A stretch of 64,000 nucleotides of DNA. Origin: Kitasatospora sp. MAP12-44 (GTDB lineage Bacteria; Actinomycetota; Actinomycetes; Streptomycetales; Streptomycetaceae). The notes below the pieces were generated by a model. That model searched no databases, was not told the DNA's origin, and saw nothing but the letters and a program-made list of their open reading frames with translations. Positions 26,527 to 35,958 of this stretch are shown here, piece by piece. The stretch is taken from NCBI RefSeq assembly GCF_029892095.1, contig NZ_JARZAE010000004.1:6510001-6574000 (forward strand), read 5' to 3'. Numbering within the stretch: position 1 is the stretch's first letter; every line of letters starts with the position of its first letter. The position numbers and the translations under genes were made by a program.

Positions 26527-27190
26527 CAGCAAGATCACCGTCCTGCTGGTGGACGACCACACCCTGGTCCGCGCCGGGGTGCGCGAGATCCTGGAGTCGC
26601 ACGACGACATCGTGGTCGTCAGCGAGGCCGCCACCAGCTCCGACGCGATAACCGAGGCCCGGCGCCACTCCCCGGACATCATCCTGCTCGATGTCGAACT
26701 CCCCGGCGGCGAGCCCGTCGACACCGTGCGCCAGCTGCGCGCGCTCGTCCCCCGCTCGCAGATCATCATGCTCAGCATGTACGACGGGCCGCAGCTGCTG
26801 CGCCGGCTGATCTCCGCCGGGATCCGCGGCTACCTGCTGAAGAGCGTGGACCGCCAGCAGCTGCTCTCGGCGATCCGCAGCGTCCGCAACGGGCCGGACG
26901 GGATGGTGCTCGCGGTCTCCCGGGACAGCCTGGCGCAGATGCAGCAGGTCACCGAAGGGGTGCTCTCCGCCCGCGAGTTGGAGATCCTGGAGCTGGTGGC
27001 TGACGCACTGAGCAACAGTCAGATCTCCACCCGCCTTGCGATCACCGAGGCCACCGTCAAGCGGCATCTGAGCAATGTGTTCGTCAAGCTCGGCGCGGTC
27101 TCCAGGATCGACGCGGTGAACAAGGCGATCGCCTCCTCGCTGATCACCTCGAAGCGGGATCACCAGGTGCGTCGCTTTCCGGCTCCCTGA
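26513..27190 (+). CDS. NarL/FixJ-type response regulator
   Basis: 225 residues. The receiver domain has LLVDDH, the phospho-acceptor Asp60 in IILLDVELPG and the conserved Lys in LLKSVD. The output domain is a LuxR HTH (LSARELEILELVADALSNSQISTRLAITEATVKRHLSNVFVKLG). It is translationally coupled to the kinase. Its 3' end overlaps the end of the opposing aldo/keto-reductase-like gene by 47 bases. Target genes are unknown; the neighbouring UbiA and PPTase promoters are candidates. Confidence 0.88.
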   Translation: MNPPDSKITVLLVDDHTLVRAGVREILESHDDIVVVSEAATSSDAITEARRHSPDIILLDVELPGGEPVDTVRQLRALVPRSQIIMLSMYDGPQLLRRLISAGIRGYLLKSVDRQQLLSAIRSVRNGPDGMVLAVSRDSLAQMQQVTEGVLSARELEILELVADALSNSQISTRLAITEATVKRHLSNVFVKLGAVSRIDAVNKAIASSLITSKRDHQVRRFPAP

Positions 27191-28205
27191 GCGGCTGCGC
27201 GGAGTCGGCAGACTCGTGTGCGTCAGCCGATTCGTGCGCGTCGGCCGGGTCGGCCGACGTGTCGTCGAACAGTGACGCCAGCTGCTCGCTGGTCTCCGGG
27301 GTGAGCCGCAGCGCCGCCGCCGAGAGGTTCATCTCCAGGTGCACCGGGTCCCTGGTGCCCGGTACCGGCACGATGTCCTCGCCCCGGCTGAGCAGCCAGG
27401 CCAGCGCCAGCCGGCCCGCTCCGACGTCCAGCTGCGCCGCCGCCCGCTCCAACTCGGCCAGCCGCGCCGCGAAGAACCGCGGGTCGCTGTGCCGCCGCGG
27501 GTCGCTGTGCCGAGGGTCGCTGTGCCGAGGGTCGTCCGGACGGCGATCGGTGCGGAGCAGGCGTTCCGGCGCGCTGACCCGGCCGGTCAGCAAGCCCCGG
27601 GCGAGCGGCTGCGCGGCGACCACGCTGATGCCCAGCCGCCGGGCGATCGGCAGCCGCTCGCGCTCCACCTGCCGCTGCCACAGCGAGTACTCGACCGCGA
27701 GCGCGGTGATCGGGTGGACCTGGTGCGCCCGGACCAGCTGCTCGCCGGTCACCCCGCCCACCCCCAGGTGGCGGACCTTGCCCGCCTCCACCAGCCCGAC
27801 CAGCAGACCGATCCGCTCCTCGATCGGCACCAACGAGCCGCCGGGGTGCAGGTAGTAGAGATCGACATGGTCGACGTTCAGCCGGCGCAGCGCGGCGTCC
27901 AGCCCCTCCACCGCAGCGTTCGGCCCGTCCTCGCCCTGCCCCGCGCCGCCGACCGGCCGGCTGTGCGCGGCGATGGTGACCTGGTCGCGGCGGGCCGCCA
28001 CCGCCCGGCCGACGATCTGCTGCACCTCACCGCGCGCGGACCCGTCCGCCGCGTCGAGCAGCACCACGCCGGAGTCCAGTGCCAGTTGGATCAGCCGGAC
28101 GGCGTCAGCCGGGTCGACCGGCCCGTACGCTCCGCCCAGCGGCAGACAGCCCAGGCCGAACCTCGAGGTCATCGGTCCTGTCGTGCCCAGCCGCCTCGCC
28201 GTCAT
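27144..28205 (-). CDS. Aldo/keto reductase-like protein with altered catalytic residues
   Basis: 353 residues with the AKR barrel pattern: FGLGCLPLGGAYGPVD, LDHVDLYYLHPG-like region (VDLYYLHPGG with His), GVGGVTGEQL and the C-terminal cofactor segment VPVPGTRDPVH. Two of the four usual catalytic residues look replaced: the Tyr of DTADxYG is Ser (LLDAADGSARG) and the Lys of ATKF is His (IAAHSRP). Two in-frame repeat patches (HSDPR units and DAHESA units) interrupt or extend the barrel. It may be a binding or regulatory protein rather than a reductase. The start at 28205 is chosen from GAGGA upstream and the family N-terminus. Confidence 0.75.
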   Translation of the reverse strand: MTARRLGTTGPMTSRFGLGCLPLGGAYGPVDPADAVRLIQLALDSGVVLLDAADGSARGEVQQIVGRAVAARRDQVTIAAHSRPVGGAGQGEDGPNAAVEGLDAALRRLNVDHVDLYYLHPGGSLVPIEERIGLLVGLVEAGKVRHLGVGGVTGEQLVRAHQVHPITALAVEYSLWQRQVERERLPIARRLGISVVAAQPLARGLLTGRVSAPERLLRTDRRPDDPRHSDPRHSDPRRHSDPRFFAARLAELERAAAQLDVGAGRLALAWLLSRGEDIVPVPGTRDPVHLEMNLSAAALRLTPETSEQLASLFDDTSADPADAHESADAHESADSAQPLREPESDAPGDPASR

Positions 28206-28424
28206 GCTGCCCGTCCTCTTCTGTTGTTCCGCCCCTCGCCACTCCAGCATTCGGCACCGCACGGGGATTTCTCAACCCCTGCCGAACTCCTATTGCCCCA
28301 GTTCGGACAGGACCGACCCGGCTGATTGCGGCCGCATTGTTCCGGTCTCCCGGAAGGAGCGGTACGGTGATCGGGTGATTGCTATTCATCTTCAATTTCC
28401 TCATTTCCCAGCCCGAGGTACCTG

Positions 28425-29090
28425 ATGATCGAGACAATTCTCGGGCCGTCCGTGGTGTCCGCCGAAGCCCGCGAGGACGATCCGAATGCATTCCTTTTCC
28501 CGGACGAGGAGGAGGCGATATTCCAGGCCGTTGCGAAACGCCGGTCGGAATACACCACGGCCCGGGTCTGCGCCCGCCGGGCGATGGCCGCGCTGGGGCT
28601 GCCGCCGTCGCCCGTGGTGTCCGGTCTGCGCGGCGAACCGCACTGGCCGGACGGCGTCGTCGGCAGCATCACCCACTGCGCCGGGTACCGGGGCGCGGTG
28701 CTGGGCAGGGTCGGCGAGGTCACCTCGATCGGCATCGACGCCGAGCCCAACCTGAAGCTCTCCCCGGGCGTGCTGGAGTCCGTGGCGCTGCCCGGAGAGC
28801 AGGTGTGGGTGCGCGACCTCGGCATCGCGGAGCCGGAGATCTGCTGGGACCGCCTGCTGTTCAGCGCCAAGGAGTCGGTCTACAAGGCCTGGTTCCCGCT
28901 CGCCCACTCCTGGCTGGACTTCGAGGACGCCCTGATCACCGCCGACCCCGAGCAGGGCACCTTCGCGGCCCGGCTGCTGGTGCCGGGCATCGAGGTCCAC
29001 GGCAGAAAACTGACCGGCTTCTCCGGCCGCTGGCTGGTGCGGGACGGACTGATCCTCACCGCGATCGTCGTACTACCGCCGACTTCCTGA
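28425..29090 (+). CDS. 4'-phosphopantetheinyl transferase (Sfp/EntD type)
   Basis: 221 residues carrying all PPTase motifs: GEPHWPDGVVGSITHC, the Mg-binding SIGIDAEP, and FSAKESVYKAWF. It converts apo carrier domains of NRPS/PKS to the holo form using CoA. No other carrier-activating gene is in the window, so it may serve the NRPS at 53.4-64 kb and any PKS of the upstream block. It is a single gene with GAGG before the ATG. Confidence 0.92.
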   Translation: MIETILGPSVVSAEAREDDPNAFLFPDEEEAIFQAVAKRRSEYTTARVCARRAMAALGLPPSPVVSGLRGEPHWPDGVVGSITHCAGYRGAVLGRVGEVTSIGIDAEPNLKLSPGVLESVALPGEQVWVRDLGIAEPEICWDRLLFSAKESVYKAWFPLAHSWLDFEDALITADPEQGTFAARLLVPGIEVHGRKLTGFSGRWLVRDGLILTAIVVLPPTS

Positions 29091-29209
29091 CCGATTGTCA
29101 ACCATTTGATCGCGCTGGGATGATGCTTGGATCATGCTTTGATCGCGCATTGATCCCGCGTCGAGGCCCGCTTTTGGCCGACCTCGGCCGACCGGGGGCT
29201 AACCGGGGG

Positions 29210-30205
29210 CTAACCGTCCTCCGGAGTCCGCCGCGGCGGGTCCTCGGCGGGGGCCAGCCGGGCGACCACTTCGGCCAGCGCGATGCAGGCGTCCTGGATT
29301 CTGCGGTAGGTGCTCTTGCGCTCCGCGACGACCGCGGCCAGCAGCAGGGTGGAGAGCGCCGCGGAGCCGTTCAGCGCTTGCAGGATCACCATCACCGCGA
29401 CATAGCCGTGGTGTTCGAACGGCCCGCGGTGATCGGTCGCCGCCACGATGGTGAGCACCGACATCAGCAGGGCGCAGGGAGTCCCGCCGACCAGCTCGAA
29501 GCGCAGGGCAGCCCAGATGAGGATCGGGAAGACCAGGAAGAGCAGGTCGAGCACGGTGCTGGTGACCAGCACGGTGACGGTGGCGGTGGCGATCAGCAGG
29601 CCCGCCAGCTCGGCGTACTGCAGCGGGCCGATGTCCTCGGGTGGTTGCCGTACGGCCGAGTACAGCGTCAGCAGCAGGGGCGTGACCAGCAGTACGCCCA
29701 TCGCGTCGCCGGTCCACCAGGGCGACCAGGTCTGCCAGAAGGCGCTGAGCGGTACCGTGTCGTCGAGCAGCAGCGCGGCGGTGCCGATCGTCGAGCTGAT
29801 CAGCATGCCGCCCAGCGCGCCGAGGAAGACCAGCGCCACTCCGTCGCGCAGCCGTTCCAGCGCGACGTCGAAGTGCACCCGGCGCAGCAGCAGACAGGCG
29901 CAGACCGGCGCGAGGGTGTTGCCCGCGACGATGGCGAAGCTGGCGGGGTGCAGCGGCCCGAGCGTGATGATGACGAGGAGGGCGCCGAGCGCGATCCCGG
30001 GCCAGATCCGCAGGCCGAGCAGCAGCAGGCAGGCGAGTGCGATGCCGGTGGGCGGCCAGAGCGGGGTGACCTTGGCGCCGGCGACCACCACCTGCTGCAG
30101 CAGGCCGAGCCGCCCGCCGGCGAGGTAGGCGGCGGCGACCGCGAGGATCTGCAGGCCGGCCGTGGCGAGACGTCGGACTTGCTCGTTGCGCAGCACAGCA
30201 GCCAT
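29210..30205 (-). CDS. MASE1-domain integral membrane protein
   Basis: 331 residues from ATG at 30205 (GTG at 30241 would add 12). The MASE1 sensory module is evident: AAAYLAGGRLGLLQQVVVAGAKVTPLWPPTGIALA, then about eight hydrophobic helices, ending in a short cytoplasmic helix (AERKSTYRRIQDACIALAEVV). No kinase, GGDEF or phosphatase output follows, unlike many MASE1 proteins. The next gene on the same strand is a PP2C phosphatase, which precedes it in transcription, so the two may act together with the phosphatase as output. Confidence 0.75.
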   Translation of the reverse strand: MAAVLRNEQVRRLATAGLQILAVAAAYLAGGRLGLLQQVVVAGAKVTPLWPPTGIALACLLLLGLRIWPGIALGALLVIITLGPLHPASFAIVAGNTLAPVCACLLLRRVHFDVALERLRDGVALVFLGALGGMLISSTIGTAALLLDDTVPLSAFWQTWSPWWTGDAMGVLLVTPLLLTLYSAVRQPPEDIGPLQYAELAGLLIATATVTVLVTSTVLDLLFLVFPILIWAALRFELVGGTPCALLMSVLTIVAATDHRGPFEHHGYVAVMVILQALNGSAALSTLLLAAVVAERKSTYRRIQDACIALAEVVARLAPAEDPPRRTPEDG

Positions 30206-30247
30206 CAGACAACGTCCGGTGTCGGACGCGGCCGGTGACACGCTCAG

Positions 30248-31159
30248 TCATACCGGCTCTGCGGGCGCGGTGGGTGCGTCGGTGGGTGTGTCGGTGCGTA
30301 TGTCAGTGGGTGCGTCAGGGGGTACGTCGGGAGGTACGTCGGGGGGCGCGTCATGGCGCAGTACGAGTACGGCGGCGTCGTCGGCGTGGCCGGTGAGGTC
30401 GGCCACCTTGATCACCTCGCCGGCCAGCTCGCCCGGGTCGGCGTCGACCCCGGCGAGCACCACCTTGGCCGCCGCCTCAAGACCGGCCTCGATCGGGAAC
30501 GACGGGCCCTCGATCACGCCGTCCGTGAGCAGCACGAACGCGCCGGCGGTGGGCAGGCTGTGGTGCTCCACCGGGTACCCCTCGCCGGTCATCACCCCCA
30601 GCGGCAGGCCGCCCTCGTCCTGGGTGACGCCGCACTGGCCGTCGGCGGTGGCCCAGATCGCGGGGACGTGGCCGGCCCGGGCGTAGCTGAGCTCCCAGCT
30701 GACCGGGTCGAAATGCAGGTAGGTGCAGGTCGCGAAGAGCGGGGTGTCCATCGAGAGCAGCAGCTCGTTGGCGCGGCCCAGCACCTCGCCCGGGTCGCCG
30801 GCGGCGCCGGCGACGGCCCGCAGGCCGATCCGGACCTGCCCCATGAAGGCGGCCGCCTCGACGTCGTGCCCCTGCACGTCACCGATCGAGAAGCCGAGCG
30901 AGCCGTCCGGCAGCCAGAAGCCGTCGAACCAGTCGCCGCCGATCGCCAGTCCGTGCCGGGCCGGCGCGTAGCGGGCCGCGGTGCGCAGGCCCGACAGCTC
31001 GGGCAGCGCACCCGGCAGCAGCTCGCGTTGCAGTGCCTCGGCCAGCTCCACCCGGGCCTGCTGGAGCTCGGCCCGCTCCAGTGCCTGGGCGGTCAGCCGT
31101 CCGAGTTCGCTCAGCAGGTCGTCGGCGCTCGCGGGTCGGGTGGGTCGGCGTCTGGTCAT
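30248..31159 (-). CDS. PP2C-type (SpoIIE/RsbU-like) serine phosphatase
   Basis: 303 residues from ATG at 31159 with GGAGGG upstream. An N-terminal coiled helix (TAQALERAELQQARVELAEALQRELLPGALP) leads into the phosphatase domain: GGDWFDGFWLPDGSLGFSIGDVQGHD (metal Asp residues), RAGHVPAIW, LLTDGVIEG and HADDAAVLVL. Such enzymes dephosphorylate anti-sigma antagonist proteins in partner-switching pathways. The C-terminal ~30 residues are Pro/Asp/Thr repeats (PPDVPPDVPPDAPTD...). It lies just upstream of the MASE1 gene in the same direction. Confidence 0.85.
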   Translation of the reverse strand: MTRRRPTRPASADDLLSELGRLTAQALERAELQQARVELAEALQRELLPGALPELSGLRTAARYAPARHGLAIGGDWFDGFWLPDGSLGFSIGDVQGHDVEAAAFMGQVRIGLRAVAGAAGDPGEVLGRANELLLSMDTPLFATCTYLHFDPVSWELSYARAGHVPAIWATADGQCGVTQDEGGLPLGVMTGEGYPVEHHSLPTAGAFVLLTDGVIEGPSFPIEAGLEAAAKVVLAGVDADPGELAGEVIKVADLTGHADDAAVLVLRHDAPPDVPPDVPPDAPTDIRTDTPTDAPTAPAEPV

Positions 31160-31412
31160 CGGCCCTCCGAGATGCGTCGGGCCAGGTCGCGTCCGGCACA
31201 GATCGACCGGGCACGCCCTGAAGCCCGCGTTCATCCTATTTGGTACGGCTCTCCGCCGCCGTCCGGCCGCTACCGGCGGTAACCAGATGTGATGGCTCGA
31301 TCTCGCAGCGTATGGCGCACCCGTCCCGGGGAACCCGCTGACTGCTCGGGGGTGGCTCTGCCACACTGGCGGATTCGCACACTGGTGGAAGCGGTGGAAG
31401 GACGGTCCCCTC

Positions 31413-32258
31413 ATGAGCCACCTCGTCATGAGCCACCTCGCCCAAGCCGCAGCGGAGCGGGCCGCGCTCGACGCCGGTGTGACCATCCGGGAGCTGCACG
31501 ACCTCGGCCCGATGGAGGAGGCCTGTCGGCTGTTCGACCGCGTCTGGCGACCCGACGCCGACACCTCGCTGATGACCTCCGAGCTGCTGCTGGTCTTCTC
31601 CCACACCGGCAGCTACGTGGTCGGCGTCTACCAGGGCGACCGGATGGTCGGCGCGTGCGTCGGCCTGCTCGCCACGGTCGGCCTGCACTCGCACATGGCC
31701 GCCGTCGAGAACGGCACCCGGGGCCGCAGCATCGGCTACGCCCTCAAGCTCCACCAGCGTGCGTGGGCGCTGGCCCGCTCGCTGACCACCGTCACCTGGA
31801 CGTACGACCCGCTGGTCGGCCGCAATGCGTACTTCAACCTCGCCAAGCTGGGGGCGGTGCCGGGGGAGTACCTGCGGAACTTCTACGGCGTCATGCGCGA
31901 CGGGCTGAACGCGGGCGTGGAGTCCGATCGGCTGCTGGTCCGCTGGGAGTTGGCGGGCGAGCGGGTCACCCGGGCCTGCGCGGGCCACCCGCACACCGTC
32001 GACCTGTCCGCGCGGCACCGGCAGCCGGTGGTCGGCCTGGCGGCCGGGCCGGACGGGCGGCCCGTCGCCGGACGGCTCGACGGCGAGCTCGTCCTGGTCG
32101 GCGTCCCGCCCGACATCGAGACGCTGCGGCTGAGCGATCCGCAGGGGGCGCGGCAGTGGCGCCACGCCCTGCGAGCGGCGCTCGGCGAGCTGATGGCGGA
32201 GGGGCGCGCCGTGACTGGCTTCACCCGCGACGGCGGGTACGTCGTCGAGCGGTACTAG
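31413..32258 (+). CDS. GNAT-superfamily acetyltransferase-like protein
   Basis: 281 residues similar to the COG3375-type predicted acetyltransferases: IRELHDLGPMEEACRLFDRVW, GDRMVGACVGLLA, NGTRGRSIGYALKLHQRAWALARSLTTVTWTYDPLVGRNAYFNLAKLGA, with an acetyl-CoA loop like RGRSIGYALK. The start is duplicated: a 15-base unit encoding MSHLV occurs twice in tandem, giving two ATGs (31413 and 31428), with GGAAGGACGG upstream. The C-terminal third is less conserved. The substrate is unknown. The related annotation in other genomes is often only 'GNAT family'. Confidence 0.7.
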   Translation: MSHLVMSHLAQAAAERAALDAGVTIRELHDLGPMEEACRLFDRVWRPDADTSLMTSELLLVFSHTGSYVVGVYQGDRMVGACVGLLATVGLHSHMAAVENGTRGRSIGYALKLHQRAWALARSLTTVTWTYDPLVGRNAYFNLAKLGAVPGEYLRNFYGVMRDGLNAGVESDRLLVRWELAGERVTRACAGHPHTVDLSARHRQPVVGLAAGPDGRPVAGRLDGELVLVGVPPDIETLRLSDPQGARQWRHALRAALGELMAEGRAVTGFTRDGGYVVERY

Positions 32259-32302
32259 GACCAGCGGTTGATCGGGGGTTGCGCGGGCGTCGCTGAGGGC
32301 GT

Positions 32303-33694
32303 TCAGGTGCTCATCCGGACAGCACGGGGGGTGAGCTGGATGAACTCGGTCACGCGGGTCTCGTTGCGCCAGGGGGCGAGGTCGGTGACGAAGCGCCGCA
32401 GGTAGTCGTGGGCGCGGGCGGACTCCACGCCGCCCAGGATGGCCAGCGCGCGGTGGCCGACCTCTAGGCCCCGGTCGAGGTCGCCCTGCTGGAGGTGGGC
32501 TGTGCTGGCGACGGACAAGCGGATGCCGGTGGCGCGGGTGAAGCGGCCGGAGGGCATCGCGTCGGCGTGCCCGCTCCATTCGAGTGCCTTGCGCGGCTTG
32601 CCCAGGTCCCTGTAGATCTCGACGGCGTCCGACGCGAGACGGGCCGGCGTGTAGTACTCAAGCCAGGCCGGGTCACTGCCATCGTTGCGGACGGCGGCCA
32701 GGAGGTCCTCGCTTTCGCGCAGGGTGCGCTCCGCCGCCGGCCCGTTGCCGGCTTTCGCATGGGCCCTGGCTTCGGCAAGTTTTGCAAACGACAGCACCCG
32801 CTCTGCGGCGACGTGGCGGGCGCTGTTGAAGGCGCCCTGCGCCATGTCGATGGCCTCGTTCGGGAAGCCCCTGATCAGGGACTGGAGCGCCATCGTGGTG
32901 AGGACGTAGCAGCCCGACTCCCGGTCGGCGCCGGCCTTGGCCATCCGCAGGCCCTGGATGAAGTACCGCTGCGCGGTGTCGTGGTGGCCCATGTCGAAGG
33001 CGCTCCACCCGGCCAGGCGCGACAGCTCTGCGGTCACCGTGAACAGCTGCCGGCCGACTGCCTCGCTGTAGCTTCCGTGCAGCAGCGGGGCAGCGCGCAG
33101 GTGGAGGCAGTCGTTGACGGAGGACAGCTTCCAGTTCCCGCCGCCGTAGCGGGCATCCCAGCAGCGGGCGTCCTCGGCGATCTCGCGCAGCTCGTCGATG
33201 TCGGCCTGCCCGACGCGGCGCCCGGCCAGGGTCGGAAGGATCTGGTCGGCGGGGCTGATGAGCCAGCGGGTGACCGGGGTGGCGTACGCGGCGATGGCGA
33301 ACGCGGCTGTGGTGCTGGTGAAGGTCCGGCGTTTCACGGCGCTCCAGTACTCGGCGGCGGTGCGCACCGCATCGCCTGGTTCTCGCGGGAACTCAAGTCC
33401 CATGTCAGCATGCGTTGTACCGGACGAACTCATGCCGATGTCGGCGATGCTCACCGTACGGCCGAGTCGCGCGGTGAGGACCTGTGCAAGGAGCCGGGGG
33501 ACGGGCGGCTGGGGGATCATTCCGCGCGTCATCCAGTTCGAGATGCTGGTGTTGGTATACGTGCGCGGGCATCCGGCCTGCTCACAGAGCTTGTTGAGGC
33601 TGTGGGCCAGGGACTTCTTGCTCGCTGCGCTCTCTTCGAAGATCCGTATCAGGGCTTCGTTCGGTTCCCTGCTCGGGTGGTCGGTGTTCGCCAC
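32303..33694 (-). CDS. XRE-like regulator with TPR-like region (second copy of type)
   Basis: 463 residues from GTG at 33694, chosen because AAGGAGG lies 8 bases upstream. N-terminal DNA-binding helices (KKSLAHSLNKLCEQAG ... NTSISNWMTRGMIPQPP) are followed by a linker and a long TPR-like helical region. It is divergent from the RmlB-like operon at 33947 and probably controls it. It shares architecture, strand and position with the regulator at 1775-3088, which controls another oxidoreductase/aminotransferase operon. Confidence 0.78.
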   Translation of the reverse strand: MANTDHPSREPNEALIRIFEESAASKKSLAHSLNKLCEQAGCPRTYTNTSISNWMTRGMIPQPPVPRLLAQVLTARLGRTVSIADIGMSSSGTTHADMGLEFPREPGDAVRTAAEYWSAVKRRTFTSTTAAFAIAAYATPVTRWLISPADQILPTLAGRRVGQADIDELREIAEDARCWDARYGGGNWKLSSVNDCLHLRAAPLLHGSYSEAVGRQLFTVTAELSRLAGWSAFDMGHHDTAQRYFIQGLRMAKAGADRESGCYVLTTMALQSLIRGFPNEAIDMAQGAFNSARHVAAERVLSFAKLAEARAHAKAGNGPAAERTLRESEDLLAAVRNDGSDPAWLEYYTPARLASDAVEIYRDLGKPRKALEWSGHADAMPSGRFTRATGIRLSVASTAHLQQGDLDRGLEVGHRALAILGGVESARAHDYLRRFVTDLAPWRNETRVTEFIQLTPRAVRMST

Positions 33695-33946
33695 GGCAGA
33701 CCTCCTTCGAAGGATCACCATCAGTAACGGCGTGTTGACGAAGTGTAGAGCGTAGGGCAGAACCGATGCCCACGGCAGTCGAGCGCGCGCGATGTGTGAG
33801 CCCCCCGCGTGAGCCTCCTTCCGTCCGGGTCTGCGGGTGTTCGCTGTTCCTCCCGGCGACACCAGCTTCCGCACCCGGCCAAGGCCGACCGATGCGGTCT
33901 GGGGTCCCTGCCGGTCACACACCCAAACCGCAGATTGGCACTTCTT

Positions 33947-34963
33947 ATGGACAAGATCCTCGTCACGGGTGGCGCCGGATTCATCGGCTCTCACTTCGTC
34001 AACCGCCTCCTCAGCCGCGACGACATCGAGCAGATCACCGTCCTGGACGCCCTGACCTACGCCGGGAACGTCGACAACCTGGCCGGCGCGACGCGCTCGC
34101 CGCGGCTGACCTTCGTCAGGGGCGACGTCCTCGACAGCCGCCTCGTCACCGACCTGGCCGCTCGGCACGCCGCCATCGTCCACTTCGCTGCGGAGTCCCA
34201 CGTGGACCGCTCGTTGCTGGACGCCGGCCGCTTCCTGGCGACGAACGTGCTCGGCACCCAGACCCTGCTGGAGGCTGCCACGCGCACCGGCATCACCAAG
34301 TTCGTCCACGTCTCCACCGACGAGGTGTACGGGCCGCTGCCCACCGGATGCGCCACCGAGGCCTGGCCGCTGGCCCCGACCGTCCCCTACGCCGCGTCGA
34401 AGGCGGCCAGCGACCTCGTGGCCCTGTCCTACTTCGAGACCTACCAGGTGCCGGTCTGCGTCACCCGCTCCTCGAACAACTACGGTCCCCACCAGTACCC
34501 GGAGAAGGTCATCCCGCGGTTCGTCACCGCGCTTCTCCAGGGTCGGCCGGTCACCATCCACGGCACCGGCGAGCACGTGCGCAACTGGCTGCACGTCGAG
34601 GACAACTGCGCCGGGATCGAGCTGGTGTTGCGCGGCGGTGCGCCCGGTGAGGTCTACAACATCGGCGGCGGCACTGACCTGACCACCAACCAACTCACCG
34701 CGTTGATCCTCGACATCATGGGCGAGGGCCGGGAGCAGGTTCAGTACATCCCCGACCGGCGCTCCAACGACTGTCGCTACTCCGTGGACTGGTCGAAGAT
34801 CGCGAACACCCTCGGCTACCAGCCCCTGCAGGACCTCGCTGACGGCCTGACCGAGACCATCGCCTGGTACCGCGCCAACCCGTCCTTCTGGGCGCCTACC
34901 GCGCCGGCCGTCCAGGCCCCCGCGGCCGCCACCGTGGTGCCCTCCGTGGAGCTGGCCTCGTGA
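33947..34963 (+). CDS. NAD-dependent dTDP-glucose 4,6-dehydratase-like (RmlB family)
   Basis: 338 residues from ATG at 33947. The NAD motif VTGGAGFIGSHF, the substrate-binding DEVYGPL, catalytic YAASKAASD (YxxxK), and NNYGPHQYPEKVIPRF are all typical of RmlB. It forms NDP-4-keto-6-deoxy sugars. Its stop overlaps the ATP-grasp start by 4 bases. Followed by an aminotransferase, it would prepare a keto-sugar for amination. It contains no sugar nucleotidylyltransferase partner in the window. Confidence 0.87.
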   Translation: MDKILVTGGAGFIGSHFVNRLLSRDDIEQITVLDALTYAGNVDNLAGATRSPRLTFVRGDVLDSRLVTDLAARHAAIVHFAAESHVDRSLLDAGRFLATNVLGTQTLLEAATRTGITKFVHVSTDEVYGPLPTGCATEAWPLAPTVPYAASKAASDLVALSYFETYQVPVCVTRSSNNYGPHQYPEKVIPRFVTALLQGRPVTIHGTGEHVRNWLHVEDNCAGIELVLRGGAPGEVYNIGGGTDLTTNQLTALILDIMGEGREQVQYIPDRRSNDCRYSVDWSKIANTLGYQPLQDLADGLTETIAWYRANPSFWAPTAPAVQAPAAATVVPSVELAS

Positions 34964-35958
34964 CCGGCACCGCCGCCAAGCGCATCGTCGTCACCGGCGT
35001 CGGCGCAAACCCCGGCTTCGACCTCACCCGCAGCCTCCAGCGCCTGGGCCACCACGTCATCGCCACCGACGCCGACCCGCTGGCCCCCGGCCTGCTGCTG
35101 CCCGACGTCACCGCCCGCCTCACCCCCCGCGCCGACGACCCCCGCTACACCGCGGCAGTCCTCGATCTATGCGGCAGCACCCGCGCGGACGCGCTCATGG
35201 TCGGGATCGAGAACGACCTGCCGCCCCTGCTGCGGATCCAGCGCTCCCTCACCCGCGCCGGAGTGCGCACGTGGCTGCCCAAGCCGGACTCCGTGCAGAC
35301 GTGCCTCGACAAGGCCGCGTTCCACGATGTCCTCACCGCAGCCGGCATCCCCACCCCGCGCAGTTGGCTCCCTGACCAGCTCGACCAGGTCCCCGACGAT
35401 ATCTCCCTCGTCGTCAAGCCCCGCACCGGCCACGGCGCCCAGAACGTCTACTTCTGCCGCACCCGCGGGCAGGCACGGGTGCTGTGCGAGCTCGTCCCGG
35501 CCGCGCTGATCCAGGAGAAGATCACCGGCAGCGAGTTCACCGCGGACTGCCTCGTGGACCGGGGCGCCCGGGCGTCGGCGATCCTGCGGCACCGCACCCG
35601 CGTCAAGGCAGGCCTGGCTACGGTCTCCACCACCTTCCACGACGGCCAGGTCGCCGACCGCGTCAAGCAGACCCTCAGTGCCGTCGGCGCGGCTGGCCTG
35701 TGCTGCGTCCAGGGCTTCATCACCGACGGCCCGCAGCGTGTCCTGATCACCGAGGTGAACGTCCGCGTCGCCGGCGGCTTCGCCCTGACCGAAGCCGCCG
35801 GAGCCGACCTGATCGGACAGACCATCAACGGCCTTTTCCACCAGTCGGTCCAGCACGACCTGCTCGCCTACCGACCCGATGTCTTCCTGACCAAGTACAC
35901 CGAGACCCTCGCCAGCGGCGAGGCCGCAACCCTGCGAGCCCTGAAGGAGTCCCAATGA
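34960..35958 (+). CDS. ATP-grasp ligase (PylC/CarB-like)
   Basis: 332 residues from a GTG overlapping the upstream stop. The N-terminus is a Rossmann-like preATP-grasp domain (RIVVTGVGANPGFDLTRSL), the middle shows KAAFHDVLTAAGIPTPRSW and LVVKPRTGHGAQNV (ATP-binding Lys), and the C-terminus LITEVNVRVAGGFALT (metal-binding Glu/Asn). ATP-grasp enzymes join a carboxylate to an amine or thiol through an acyl phosphate. Set between a sugar dehydratase and an aminotransferase, it may attach an amino acid or acyl group to an amino sugar (inference). Confidence 0.82.
   Translation: MTGTAAKRIVVTGVGANPGFDLTRSLQRLGHHVIATDADPLAPGLLLPDVTARLTPRADDPRYTAAVLDLCGSTRADALMVGIENDLPPLLRIQRSLTRAGVRTWLPKPDSVQTCLDKAAFHDVLTAAGIPTPRSWLPDQLDQVPDDISLVVKPRTGHGAQNVYFCRTRGQARVLCELVPAALIQEKITGSEFTADCLVDRGARASAILRHRTRVKAGLATVSTTFHDGQVADRVKQTLSAVGAAGLCCVQGFITDGPQRVLITEVNVRVAGGFALTEAAGADLIGQTINGLFHQSVQHDLLAYRPDVFLTKYTETLASGEAATLRALKESQ

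Noticed and set aside
29091..29209. Operator made of repeated TGATC words after the PPTase gene
   Set aside because: The words are irregular in spacing and lie between convergent genes, where an operator is not expected; the GGGGGCTAACC duplication there is short.
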